Below, one piece after another: positions 37,708-46,414 of a DNA stretch of 64,000 nucleotides (its first letter is position 1; each line of letters opens with the position of its first letter). The translations under genes were made by a program, and so were the position numbers. Below the pieces are notes generated by a model. That model made no database searches. It was not told the DNA's origin and saw only the letters and a list, made by a program, of their open reading frames with translations. The stretch is from NCBI RefSeq assembly GCF_000292915.1, contig NC_018514.1, positions 1,674,001 to 1,738,000 on the forward strand, read 5' to 3'. The DNA comes from Burkholderia cepacia GG4. GTDB taxonomy: Bacteria > Pseudomonadota > Gammaproteobacteria > Burkholderiales > Burkholderiaceae.

Positions 37708-38829
37708 TTACGCAAGGCAGCCGGCGAGCCGGCGTGCAAGAGATTTGTAGCGCCCTCGCGGTCCGTCGAGATCGATGTAGCATCCCTGAAGGTGCCGACG
37801 ACCCTCGTTCGGATCGAATGCAGTCCGTCCATGCAAGACGCGATTGTTGTCAAACATCATCAGTTCGCCAGCCTGCAATCTGAAGCGCAGTTCGTAGCGC
37901 GGATCGGAGAACATTTCCCCAAGACGCATGCGCGCACGATGAAAGGCGACGGTCGTCACCGCGTCCATCAGCGGCAAGTAATCCAGCCGCGGGCTGTAGT
38001 GCACGCCGGTCGGGCGCTTCAGATGATCCAGTTCGATCATCGGTCGGCGTTCGATCAGTTCCGTATCTCCATCGAGGAAGCGGAATTTCACCGAGATCTT
38101 CGCGAGCAGGTCGACGCCCGTCGGATCCTCATGCGCGAGATCACGCAGGACGCTGAGGCTGTCGACAAGCGTCGAATCGCCGCCGCTCGTTTCGTTGATC
38201 AAGCAGTGCAGGAGCTGAATGCCCGGCACGGGCTCGCGGTACGGGTTGTCGGTATGCGGGCCCAAGCGGACCGGACGATAGGCGAGATCGTTGGAGTTCG
38301 GGCGCGAATACACTTCGAAATAGCGGCCGAAGTTCGTCACCCGCACGTGGCCGAATTTCTCCGCAACTTCCAGGATGCGCTCCGGGTCGGTCGGTACATC
38401 CTGGAGAATGATCGCACCGAAGCGAAGGTACGCCTCCATCGCAAGGAGACGTTGCCGATCGTCGTCGAGATGGAGATAGGAGAAGCGGATTCTCGATTGG
38501 TCGAGATCGCTCATCCATGGTTCGGCTCGCGGCAATCCATCGCTGGAATCAAACTCGGCCAGAAAGATCGATGTGGAATAGCTTCCCGTATAACCATCGC
38601 TGAAGGTCACCCGAATCTCACCGTTGTCCAGTCGCACGACTTTCACGATTCGTAGCTCCGGATCCATCATGTGGGGATCGAAAAGCCGTTGCTGCGTGAT
38701 CGGATCCAGACTACCGGTGTCCTGGGCACGTTCGCGCAACCAAAGTGCATTGACCGGCCGCACTTGACTGTCTGAAACGATATCGATGCGCCCAGACGCC
38801 TCGTCGATGTGAAATGAGAGCGATGCCAT
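37708..38829 (-). CDS. Fe(II)/2-oxoglutarate oxygenase, gamma-butyrobetaine hydroxylase/TmpA-like
   Basis: 373 residues. The TauD/BBOX-type core has the iron triad His192-x-Asp194 (LGPHTDNPYREP) and His333 (NNRVLHGRTAFD), with the 2OG-binding Arg at GRRHLQGCY. The N-terminal about 100 residues match the BBOX accessory domain (NALWLRERAQ, QQRLFDP), but its zinc Cys residues are absent. Family members hydroxylate trimethylammonium substrates: gamma-butyrobetaine to carnitine, or TmpA on trimethylaminoethylphosphonate. The ATG at 38829 has AGGGA. It is 29 nt upstream of the HD-domain gene, the TmpA-TmpB/PhnY*-PhnZ arrangement. Confidence 0.85.
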   Translation of the reverse strand: MASLSFHIDEASGRIDIVSDSQVRPVNALWLRERAQDTGSLDPITQQRLFDPHMMDPELRIVKVVRLDNGEIRVTFSDGYTGSYSTSIFLAEFDSSDGLPRAEPWMSDLDQSRIRFSYLHLDDDRQRLLAMEAYLRFGAIILQDVPTDPERILEVAEKFGHVRVTNFGRYFEVYSRPNSNDLAYRPVRLGPHTDNPYREPVPGIQLLHCLINETSGGDSTLVDSLSVLRDLAHEDPTGVDLLAKISVKFRFLDGDTELIERRPMIELDHLKRPTGVHYSPRLDYLPLMDAVTTVAFHRARMRLGEMFSDPRYELRFRLQAGELMMFDNNRVLHGRTAFDPNEGRRHLQGCYIDLDGPRGRYKSLARRLAGCLA

Positions 38830-39164
38830 GCTGCGTCCCTGATAGGTGATGTCGGTTAGCGGTGATTTCTCGTTCCCCGTGAGCCGCGAAAACTGGTTTG
38901 GCTGACTCGGGAGACGGTTCCAGTATCGACAACCATAATCGGCGCACCACCACCAGAAATTGCATGGAAGCAATGCATTTTTCTTATGGCGCAGCTCGGA
39001 CCGGCAATCTACCGCGATCACCTCGCGGGTGAACACTTGAACTGCCTCGCATGGACGGTGCCAGGAAATGCAGAATCGTGATCCATCGATGAGGACTTGG
39101 AATTTGGCGATGCTCGCAGCAGCGGCACCGTGAGCGGGTTTGATCGTCCCGCGCAATCGCAAAG
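38830..39164. promoter_or_regulatory. 335-nt leader between the hairpin at 39165 and the Fe/2OG oxygenase gene
   Basis: No gene is supported; the frame extending the oxygenase upstream lacks family similarity. Because a hairpin lies at its far end, this stretch probably carries the promoter of the oxygenase-permease-GMC-ALDH unit. Confidence 0.4.
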
Positions 39165-39193
39165 AGCAAGGACGCCGGGCTGGCGTCCTTGCT
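39165..39193 (-). terminator. Hairpin after the enoyl-CoA hydratase gene
   Basis: A perfect 12-bp stem (AGCAAGGACGCC / GGCGTCCTTGCT) with a 5-nt loop, 17 nt past the hydratase stop. On the minus strand it is followed by CTTTG, a weak U-tract. It probably separates the two units of the locus, perhaps incompletely. Confidence 0.7.
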
Positions 39194-39210
39194 GCAGTTC
39201 AGGCATCCAG

Positions 39211-40023
39211 TCAGTGTCTGCCGTCGCGCCAGGCAACCGCGGCTTTCATACCGTCGCGATTGGCGATTCGGTTGAACTCCGCGGTTTCCGGGCTCAAGTT
39301 CGATTCGATGAGGATCGATGTATCGACCGCAGACAGCAGCGCTTCTCGCATTCCCTGGATATCTGCAGTGCGGTTGATGGCCCGCTTGGTCATCTGCACG
39401 GACATGGGCGATGCGGCGGCAATTTCGTGCGCCAGTTCGAGTGCCCGGGCCTCTACTGTCCCCTCGCTCACGACCCGATTCACCAAGCCGATTTCAGCCG
39501 CACGCGACGCCGGCATACGATCGTTGCCGGTCAGCAACCATTCCTTCGCGTACTTCGGCCCGACGATCCAGGGTAAGATCAGCGCCACTATGCTTGAGCC
39601 GAACTTCACCTCCGGCTCGCCAAACGTCGCCTTCTCGTCCGCCACCGTCACATCGCACGCGACAGCCAGTTCCAGGCCGCTTCCAAGACAATAGCCGTGC
39701 ACCGCAGCGACGGTGGGCTTAACCGATGTCCAGAACTGCATGACGAATTCGAAGTCGGCAGTAATCGCATCGCGCCATTGCGACATGGTCGTATAGCCCT
39801 TCGCCGCGATTTCCTTGAGGTCAAATCCGGCACAGAACGATGCGCCACTACCTGTCACGAGAATCGAGTGAATCCGCTCGTCTTCGTTGAAGCGACGCAA
39901 AGCCTCGGTCGCCTCGGTCATCATCTGCTGGTTGATTGCATTGTGTTGTCTCGGTCGGTTGAGACGCAGGATTCCGACCCTGCCGTCGATCTCGCACTCG
40001 ACGGTTGCTGTGTAGTCTGCCAT
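39211..40023 (-). CDS. Enoyl-CoA hydratase/isomerase
   Basis: 270 residues of the crotonase family: RLNRPRQHNAINQQM, the first oxyanion segment SGASFCAGFDLKEIA and the second VAAVHGYCLGSGLELAVACD, then GEPEVKFG with the catalytic Glu position. It would hydrate a 2-enoyl-CoA. With AcuI and an acyl-CoA synthetase upstream on the same strand, acryloyl-CoA to 3-hydroxypropionyl-CoA (AcuH/AcuK-like) is a reasonable assignment, though the sequence alone does not show this. Confidence 0.9.
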   Translation of the reverse strand: MADYTATVECEIDGRVGILRLNRPRQHNAINQQMMTEATEALRRFNEDERIHSILVTGSGASFCAGFDLKEIAAKGYTTMSQWRDAITADFEFVMQFWTSVKPTVAAVHGYCLGSGLELAVACDVTVADEKATFGEPEVKFGSSIVALILPWIVGPKYAKEWLLTGNDRMPASRAAEIGLVNRVVSEGTVEARALELAHEIAAASPMSVQMTKRAINRTADIQGMREALLSAVDTSILIESNLSPETAEFNRIANRDGMKAAVAWRDGRH

Positions 40024-40096
40024 TGATCGCTACCTTTCAATCGTGTCGATTCGGAGTGATATTGCGTTGCCATCCGCGTTGCTCGGCCGAACAACC

Positions 40097-42229
40097 CTAG
40101 ACCACTTCACGTGCTTCTTCGCGATGGTCGACAGGCGTATGCTTCGGCGTGACCAATGCATCGACAGCGATGCAACCACGATGGCTGACCTTGATCGGAT
40201 TGATGTCCATTTCTCCGATGAGATCGCCCAAATCGTGTGCAAGCAGGGACACGCGTGACAGCGCGAGCGCCAACTTGCCGACATCGCACGCTTGCGCTCC
40301 ACGCAAGCCATCAAGCAGCGGGCGACAAGCAAGGGAATCCAGCATCGCGTGCGCAGTCGTCACCCCGAAGGGGGCGAGGCGAACTGCACGATCGCGTAGC
40401 AACTCGATGAAGATCCCCCCGGCTGCAACCATCACGACCGATCCGAACTGCTCGTCCTGCAGCACGCCGATTGCCAGTTCAACCGACCCTTCAGCCATCG
40501 CCCCCACGAGCACCTTCGGACCGAGGCGACCTGAGATGTTCAGATACGCGTCACGCACCGCTTCGCGATCCCGCAGATTCAGTGCGACACCCCCAACGTC
40601 GGATTTGTGGAGAATGTCAGGCATCGCAGTCTTCAGAACGACGGGATAACCGAGCGAGTCGGATCCATCGAGGGCCGCTTCGACCGACTCGGCATGCATG
40701 GACCGCTGGACCGAAATTCCGTAATCGGCCAGCAGAGACAGCCCTTCGGCCTCGCCAAGCGTCCCGCCGGCAGCCAGCCGATGTCTCCAGCGCGCCTTGA
40801 TCGTCGGCTCCACAGGGTCGGGAAGTGTGTCGTACGCTCGGTGCAGGAAGTCGCGATAAGCCATCGCGTGCTTTAACGCCAGCAGTGCCGGTTTGGTACC
40901 GTCCAGAACGCACACGCCCTGGTCGACAAGTCTCATCGCGAGATCTTGTGTTTCCGTACCGACGTGGTTCGTGACAAGCACGATCGGCTTGTCGCTGCGA
41001 TATGCGAGACTGCGGCAAACACGTGCAAAACCCTCGTGAAGCCAGAAGCCCGAAGTTACGTCGGCAACCAGCACACCCACCGACGTGGCCGGGTCCCGAA
41101 CCAGCGCACTGAAGCAATTGCTGAAGATCCTTTCGTAGTCCCTCCCGGTACCCCATGCGTCGAGCGGGTTGATCGGCTCGAGACCAGGGTCGAGCTCGTT
41201 TCGAAGCACATCCCGGGTTTCTTCCGAGATACTTGCGAACGGAACGTCCATCTTCTCGGCAACGTCGACAAGAAGTTCGCGCTCACCGCCCGAATCGAGG
41301 ATCGCCGCGACTCCGCCCGCGGCTACGCGATTCGGCATCGAGAACAGCGCGGCCGTGGCCGCGAGCTCGTCGAGCGTTTCCACCACCGCGACACCATAAC
41401 GGGCAAACAACGCCTGGTACACCGCATCATTCCCGGCGACAGCCCCCGTATGACTGAGTGCGAGCGCGGCCGATGCCTCGGTGCGACCAACCTTCAGCAC
41501 CACGACCGGAATTTCCTTCGCGTTCGCCTTTTCGAGCGCACGCGCGAACTTGTCGGGATCGCGGATTGCCTCAAGGAACATTGCCACTACGCGGGTGGTC
41601 GGCATGTCCAGCGCATAGTCGAGGTAATCGGCCGCGGTTGTTACGATTTCCTGGCCGGACGACACGGCGAGATTGAACCTCAACTTGCTGTTGTTCCAGA
41701 GCAATGCGGTCAGCGCGGAGCCGGATTGGCTGATATAGGCGACGTTCCCGCTAACCAGTCGCCTCGGCAGAAACTGCGGGAACACGCGAAGGCTCTGATC
41801 GAGGTTGTAATAGCCCATGCAGTTTGCACCGCATACCGGGATTCCGGCCTGCCTGGCCTTGGCGCGGATGCGATCCACCAGCTTCGATTCGCACCCGTGC
41901 TCCTCCTCGAGGTGAGCGCTGCCGAAAAGCACGAGCGCTCGTGTACCGCTCCGGATCGCCTCGTCGACCAGAACCTCGAGCCGCGCGTTGCCGACGGCGA
42001 GAACCGTCAAGTCCGGTATGCCAGGCAGCTCGGCCAGCGTAGCGTAACAGCGTACCCCGTCAATCTGGTCGTACTTCGGATTGACGAAATAGATCGTCCC
42101 GGCATAGCCGGACTGCCTGAGTTCCAGCAGCATATCGTTGCCGGTCGCGTCGGCTTGCGGCGAAACGCCGACCAGGGCGATCGACGCGGGCGCAAGCAGC
42201 GGCTGTAGCGAATGTGCGATGTTCGACAT
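40097..42229 (-). CDS. NDP-forming acyl-CoA synthetase (acetate-CoA ligase family, DddX-like)
   Basis: 710 residues fusing the CoA-binding, ligase and ATP-grasp parts: ASIALVGVSPQADATGND, AYISQSGSALTALL, the phospho-His in LALSHTGAVAGND (His260), NPLDAWGTG (Trp359), VTSGFWLHEG (Glu399), and C-terminal ATP-grasp PVVLKTAMPDILHKSDVGG and IGEMDINPI. It makes an acyl-CoA using a nucleotide. DddX, a member of this superfamily, converts DMSP to acryloyl-CoA plus DMS with a phospho-His, a Trp cage and a Glu base. The order and spacing of His, Trp and Glu here resemble that enzyme as I remember it. Neighbouring acuI would use acryloyl-CoA. Confidence 0.85.
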   Translation of the reverse strand: MSNIAHSLQPLLAPASIALVGVSPQADATGNDMLLELRQSGYAGTIYFVNPKYDQIDGVRCYATLAELPGIPDLTVLAVGNARLEVLVDEAIRSGTRALVLFGSAHLEEEHGCESKLVDRIRAKARQAGIPVCGANCMGYYNLDQSLRVFPQFLPRRLVSGNVAYISQSGSALTALLWNNSKLRFNLAVSSGQEIVTTAADYLDYALDMPTTRVVAMFLEAIRDPDKFARALEKANAKEIPVVVLKVGRTEASAALALSHTGAVAGNDAVYQALFARYGVAVVETLDELAATAALFSMPNRVAAGGVAAILDSGGERELLVDVAEKMDVPFASISEETRDVLRNELDPGLEPINPLDAWGTGRDYERIFSNCFSALVRDPATSVGVLVADVTSGFWLHEGFARVCRSLAYRSDKPIVLVTNHVGTETQDLAMRLVDQGVCVLDGTKPALLALKHAMAYRDFLHRAYDTLPDPVEPTIKARWRHRLAAGGTLGEAEGLSLLADYGISVQRSMHAESVEAALDGSDSLGYPVVLKTAMPDILHKSDVGGVALNLRDREAVRDAYLNISGRLGPKVLVGAMAEGSVELAIGVLQDEQFGSVVMVAAGGIFIELLRDRAVRLAPFGVTTAHAMLDSLACRPLLDGLRGAQACDVGKLALALSRVSLLAHDLGDLIGEMDINPIKVSHRGCIAVDALVTPKHTPVDHREEAREVV

Positions 42230-42268
42230 GGGTGTCTCCGACTTTTTTGTGTTGTGTGATTCGTATGC

Positions 42269-43270
42269 TCAGCGGTTAACATCCACCACGGTCCGCCCAC
42301 GCGTCTTTCCGCTCATCAGCTCGGCGCCGTACCGAACTACTTCGCTCAGGCCGATGGTCGAAGCAACCTGATCGAGCCGCGTGTCCGCAATTTGCCGCGC
42401 GATTCGCTCCCAGACGTTCGCACGCCGCTCCGCCGGACATTGCACCGAGTCAACGCCCAGCAACCTCACGCCACGCAGAATGAAAGGCATCACCGTTGTC
42501 GTCAGGTCCGATCCGCCGGCAAGCCCGCACGCGGCCACCGCCCCGCCGTACGACACTTCAGCCAGCGCACGCGCAAGAACGACCGACCCGACGGTATCGA
42601 TCGCCGCTGCCCATCGCTGCTTTTCAAGCGGCGCCGGCGCGGTGCGCCATTCGTCCCCCGAAATCACCTCTTGCGCGCCCAGGTTGCGCAAATACTCGAC
42701 TTGCTCGGCCAATGCTGGATGAGGGACGAGGGCCGACACCCGGTAACCCAGGGACGCCAACAGCGCAACGGCGACGCTACCCACGCCGCCCGCCGCGCCC
42801 GTAACCAGCACGCTTCCTGCACCGGGTTCGATACCTGCTTCCTCGAGCGTCTGCACGCAAAGCATTGCGGTAAATCCCGCCGTACCGATTGCCATGGCCT
42901 GATGTGTCGACAGCCCGGATGGCAAGGGAACGAGCCACTCCGATTTCACACGCTGCACCTGCGTATAGCCGCCCCAATACCGCTCACCCACGCTCCATCC
43001 GGTCAGAACGACCTTCTGTCCCGGCACATAAGACGGTGAGTCCGAATGGAGAACCGTGCCTGCCAAGTCAATACCAGGAACCATCGGGTAGCTCCGAACG
43101 ATCTTCCCGGTCCCCGTAACGGCCATCGCATCCTTATAGTTCAGGCTCGAATATTCAACCCGGACTAGCACGTCCCCAGCCGGTAAATCGTCGGCCGTGA
43201 GCAACACGACCTCGGGTTCCTTGTTTCGATCTTCGTCCTTGATCAACAGCGCGTTGAAGGATTCGGTCAC
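42269..43270 (-). CDS. acuI: Acryloyl-CoA reductase (AcuI/YhdH family)
   Basis: 333 residues of the YhdH/AcuI quinone-oxidoreductase family: SSLNYKDAMAVTGTGKI, PMVPGIDLAGTV, GWSVGERYWGGYTQ and the NADPH fold VTGAAGGVGSVAVALLASLG. AcuI reduces acryloyl-CoA to propionyl-CoA with NADPH and protects cells from acrylate. It starts at a GTG (43270) with AGGAGA seven bases upstream, 39 nt before the acyl-CoA synthetase gene, and heads the minus-strand unit opposite the LysR gene. Confidence 0.9.
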   Translation of the reverse strand: MTESFNALLIKDEDRNKEPEVVLLTADDLPAGDVLVRVEYSSLNYKDAMAVTGTGKIVRSYPMVPGIDLAGTVLHSDSPSYVPGQKVVLTGWSVGERYWGGYTQVQRVKSEWLVPLPSGLSTHQAMAIGTAGFTAMLCVQTLEEAGIEPGAGSVLVTGAAGGVGSVAVALLASLGYRVSALVPHPALAEQVEYLRNLGAQEVISGDEWRTAPAPLEKQRWAAAIDTVGSVVLARALAEVSYGGAVAACGLAGGSDLTTTVMPFILRGVRLLGVDSVQCPAERRANVWERIARQIADTRLDQVASTIGLSEVVRYGAELMSGKTRGRTVVDVNR

Positions 43271-43353
43271 CGGTGTCTCCTGAAGTGAAAGTATTAGGTT
43301 GCCGCAGTAGTGAGCGTTGATCTTCTTCGAACACCGGCTTGTCGAACAGGGTC

Positions 43354-43381
43354 ATAAATTTATGGAGCCCATCAAATTTCC
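43354..43381. promoter_or_regulatory. Putative LysR-regulator operator upstream of acuI
   Basis: An interrupted dyad, AAATTT-ATGG-AGC-CCAT-C-AAATTT (43356-43379), between acuI and the divergent LysR gene. The size and place fit a LysR binding site, but no second copy was found. Confidence 0.45.
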
Positions 43382-43543
43382 TTATTGCGAGACCGAGCGG
43401 CTCGATCGATGGCTCGTGTCAGGCAGCACTTCCTGCCGATGCGGTCCACGAATTGCCAAGAAAATTTTCGCGTGTAATGCTGAGGAAGAAGGATTCCATC
43501 CTCCCGCATATCCCTACATTCACCCACGGTCGAAGCACTACCC

Positions 43544-44491
43544 ATGAGCAAATCGAAGGCACTCCCTTCATTGAAGTCACTGACCGCTTTCGAAGCGGTA
43601 GTTCGGCTCGGATCGATGACTGCAGCGGCGAAGGAACTGGACAGCACACAGCCCGCGATCTCGCAACGTATACGTGCCCTCGAAGATACGATCGGGATCG
43701 TGCTCTTCGATCGAACAGGTGCACGGTTGGTGCCGACTCGGCAAGGGAGAATTCTGTATGACGAAGTGTCGTCGTCCCTGAGTCGCATCGAAGGGACCAT
43801 TCGCGGTCTTCAAGCCGACGTTACGCCACAACGCCACAAGATCACGATCGCCGCCCACTTCGGTTTTGCCCACCTGTGGCTGCTTCCCAAGCTACCGCTG
43901 ATCGAAGAGACGTTCCCGAACATCCAGTTCGAAATCCTTCCGGTGGATCGCGCCGACGACAAGGAGATGGTTCAAGCGGATATATCCATACGCTTTGGCA
44001 GATACGACTGTATTGACGGGTCCGACCAGTTGTTGGAAAGCGAGGTCGTGTTCCCGATCTGCAGCCCCGCATTCGCAGCACGGTATCGACTTGGCGATAT
44101 CCATGAGGTCGATTTGAGCCACGTTCCGCTCCTGCACATGGATACGGATGACGTCAGATGGCTGGATTGGGAGCAATGGTGCAGGCTGGCCGGCGTGACG
44201 CCGTCGAACCAGACTCCGTCCATTCGCTATAACAATTATCCCCTGATGATGTCCGCGGTAAAGGAAGGTAGAGGGATGGCGCTTGGCTGGTCGACCTTGG
44301 TCCGCGACATGATCGCGGAGGGCTCACTGGTAGCGCTTCAACCGACGGTCAGACGACCCAATTTCGGCTACATCCTCCATTCGCGATATCGTGACAATGC
44401 AGTCCTTGTGCCATTGATGCGCTGGATGCTACAACAGTTCGACGTCGTTCATTCATCGAACTCCGGAATCAATGTGTCCGGGGATTTCTAG
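43544..44491 (+). CDS. LysR-family regulator, GcvA-like
   Basis: 315 residues with the GcvA-type start (PSLKSLTAFEAVVRLGSM), helix-turn-helix AAKELDSTQPAISQRIRALE and an effector domain with AHFGFAHLWLLPKLP and DISIRFGRYD. It is divergent from acuI with 273 nt between, the usual setting for a regulator of the adjacent operon. A start ATG at 43544 is supported by family length; the ribosome site is weak. Its inducer is probably a substrate or intermediate of the acuI pathway. Confidence 0.92.
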   Translation: MSKSKALPSLKSLTAFEAVVRLGSMTAAAKELDSTQPAISQRIRALEDTIGIVLFDRTGARLVPTRQGRILYDEVSSSLSRIEGTIRGLQADVTPQRHKITIAAHFGFAHLWLLPKLPLIEETFPNIQFEILPVDRADDKEMVQADISIRFGRYDCIDGSDQLLESEVVFPICSPAFAARYRLGDIHEVDLSHVPLLHMDTDDVRWLDWEQWCRLAGVTPSNQTPSIRYNNYPLMMSAVKEGRGMALGWSTLVRDMIAEGSLVALQPTVRRPNFGYILHSRYRDNAVLVPLMRWMLQQFDVVHSSNSGINVSGDF

Positions 44492-44563
44492 TACTTCAGG
44501 AGCAAGCCTGCGACTGAACACCGGGTTGATAGATGCGGATTGCCCGGCGAATCAACCGGGCGG

Positions 44564-44585
44564 CGCTGGCGAGACTGCGCCAGCG
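44564..44585. terminator. Hairpin between convergent LysR and TetR genes
   Basis: CGCTGGCG (44564-44571) pairs with CGCCAGCG (44578-44585) around a 6-nt loop. It lies between two convergent stops, but no U-tract follows on either strand. Confidence 0.4.
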
Positions 44586-44658
44586 TGACATCGGAATCAC
44601 CCGTTTCTTGACCAGCGACTCCACCTGCCTCCGTCTCGCGTCAGCGTCCTGCCTCACC

Positions 44659-45279
44659 TTACTTCCCCGCGCAGTTCGCGTGGAACCGCAACCCATCCAT
44701 AAAAATCCCCACCATTCGTTGCGGATCCGTGGGCTCGCCACAGCTAGGCGGTACACACAACATCGCAACCGCATGGAGCAGCTCGCTTGGTTTCACACCG
44801 GCCCGAAGGACGCCCGCCGCAGCTGCAGCGTCCAGCAAGTCCTGGATCACCGGCTGTAGTCGCTGCTGAAAATAGGCGGGCAGACGCTCCAACGCCGGAT
44901 CGCCAGAATTCAGGGCCGTAGCCAATCCACGATGTGCATCTATGAAATTGACGTAATGCGAAACCCATCGTGCAAGTGCGTCGGCCGGCGGATAGTTGGC
45001 CGACAACTCCGAGACCGTATCGACGCATTCCTCTACCTCCTGGTGAAATACCGCCACGATAAGGTCGGAACGCGTTGGAAAATGGCGGTAGAGCGTGCCG
45101 ACCCCGACACCTGCTCTTTCTGCAATCTCACGCACGGCAACATCTACTCCGGAGCGGGCAAAGCTCTTTGCTGCTGCACGGAGAATGGTATCCATGTTGC
45201 GTTGCGCATCGGCCCGCACATGACGCCGAGTGCCAGACGGCGCAGCTGCGCTCCTCGATTTTTTGTCGTTGTCAGCCAC
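44659..45279 (-). CDS. TetR-family transcriptional regulator
   Basis: 206 residues. The helix-turn-helix lies at about 30-70 (DTILRAAAKSFARSGVDVAV then REIAERAGVGVGTLYRHF). The C-terminal domain matches the SbtR/YsiA-like group (AVFHQEVEECVD). It starts at a GTG (45279) with GGGGAG just upstream. It is divergent from an SDR gene, and a 39-bp palindromic array lies between them, so it probably represses both. Confidence 0.9.
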   Translation of the reverse strand: MADNDKKSRSAAAPSGTRRHVRADAQRNMDTILRAAAKSFARSGVDVAVREIAERAGVGVGTLYRHFPTRSDLIVAVFHQEVEECVDTVSELSANYPPADALARWVSHYVNFIDAHRGLATALNSGDPALERLPAYFQQRLQPVIQDLLDAAAAAGVLRAGVKPSELLHAVAMLCVPPSCGEPTDPQRMVGIFMDGLRFHANCAGK

Positions 45280-45297
45280 ATTCTCCCCTTGATAAAC

Positions 45298-45336
45298 GGA
45301 ACTCGATTCCGTATATTAAATACGGAACCCCGTTCC
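45298..45336. promoter_or_regulatory. Palindromic operator array between TetR and SDR genes
   Basis: The core TTCCGTAT-ATTAA-ATACGGAA (45307-45327) is perfect, and it is flanked by GGAAC at 45298 and GTTCC at 45332, so the whole 39 bp is an imperfect palindrome. This arrangement fits two TetR dimers binding over both promoters. Confidence 0.75.
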
Positions 45337-45385
45337 ACATATAGCGCGAGCGGTCGACTTTGTCCACTCTTGATGGAGATTGTGT

Positions 45386-46135
45386 ATGCACGGAAAGGCA
45401 GTTGCTCTCGTTACGGGAGCCAACAAGGGAATCGGCTTGCAAATCGCGAAGGATCTCGCGAGGAGCGGCTTCACCGTACTCGTTGGCTCACGCAACCTTG
45501 AAGGAGGTAAAGCAGTCGCCAGCAGCGTGGGGGCGGGTGCCGATGTGGTTCAACTCGACGTGACTGACCGGGCTTCCATCGCTCGTGCAGCCAGATACGT
45601 CCGCGAGACGTACGGTCGACTCGACGTTCTCGTGAACAATGCGGGAATCTCTCATGCGGGCCCGTCAAGTCGGACACCGGAGCAAATGATCGGAGCGACA
45701 CTTCTTTCCATCGTCAATCCGGACGAACTGCGCGCCGTGTATGAGACCAACGTGTTCGGCGTCATCGCGGTCACTCAAGCCATGCTGCCGCTACTGCGCG
45801 AAGCGCCCACCGCACAAATCGTCAACATATCAAGCATCACTGGCTCATTGACGCTGAACGACGATCCATCAAACCCTTTCCGCATCTATGCCGGAACCTA
45901 CTCGTCGTCGAAAACCGCCTTGAATGCAATCACACAAGCCTTCGCAATCGAGCTTCGAGATACCAACATCAAGGTCAACGCCGTCTGCCCCGGATTCACC
46001 GCCACGGACAACAACAAGTTCATCGGGCCCGGTACAGTCGAGGATGCAGCGCGTGAGCCAGTCCGATTGACCATGCTTGGATTTAATAGCCCTACGGGCA
46101 GATTCACGAATGCCGAAGGTGCGCTTCCATGGTAA
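45386..46135 (+). CDS. Short-chain dehydrogenase/reductase
   Basis: 249 residues of a classical SDR: cofactor motif TGANKGIGLQIA, structural NNAGIS, catalytic Ser in NISSITGS and YSSSK. The tail ends FTNAEGALPW, as in carbonyl reductase-like SDRs. A GGAG ribosome site is spaced well for the ATG at 45386; a TTG at 45380 is a less likely alternative. Its expression is probably controlled by the divergent TetR regulator. SDRs of this kind with TetR partners often reduce reactive carbonyls or quinones; the substrate is not known. Confidence 0.9.
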   Translation: MHGKAVALVTGANKGIGLQIAKDLARSGFTVLVGSRNLEGGKAVASSVGAGADVVQLDVTDRASIARAARYVRETYGRLDVLVNNAGISHAGPSSRTPEQMIGATLLSIVNPDELRAVYETNVFGVIAVTQAMLPLLREAPTAQIVNISSITGSLTLNDDPSNPFRIYAGTYSSSKTALNAITQAFAIELRDTNIKVNAVCPGFTATDNNKFIGPGTVEDAAREPVRLTMLGFNSPTGRFTNAEGALPW

Positions 46136-46414
46136 GCCGCGGCATGTCTCGTTACAGAATGAGGATCAGGTCACCCGCTTGACGTTTCTCCAGCCTACGT
46201 TGCAACTCGGTCTGCGATATCGGAATTGCCGCTGTCGTAGACCGACGTATGCTTCAGACTTGAGAATTTTCCAAATAGAACGGGTCTGGTATTGGACCAG
46301 CCATACCAGCCAAGCACGTTCTAATGCCCACTTTCCCGAGCCCCATCATGGGCGATAAGGCGGGGAAAAGCAAACGCCGTCACGATATCTCTCTGCCACG
46401 AAAGGCACCAGTGC

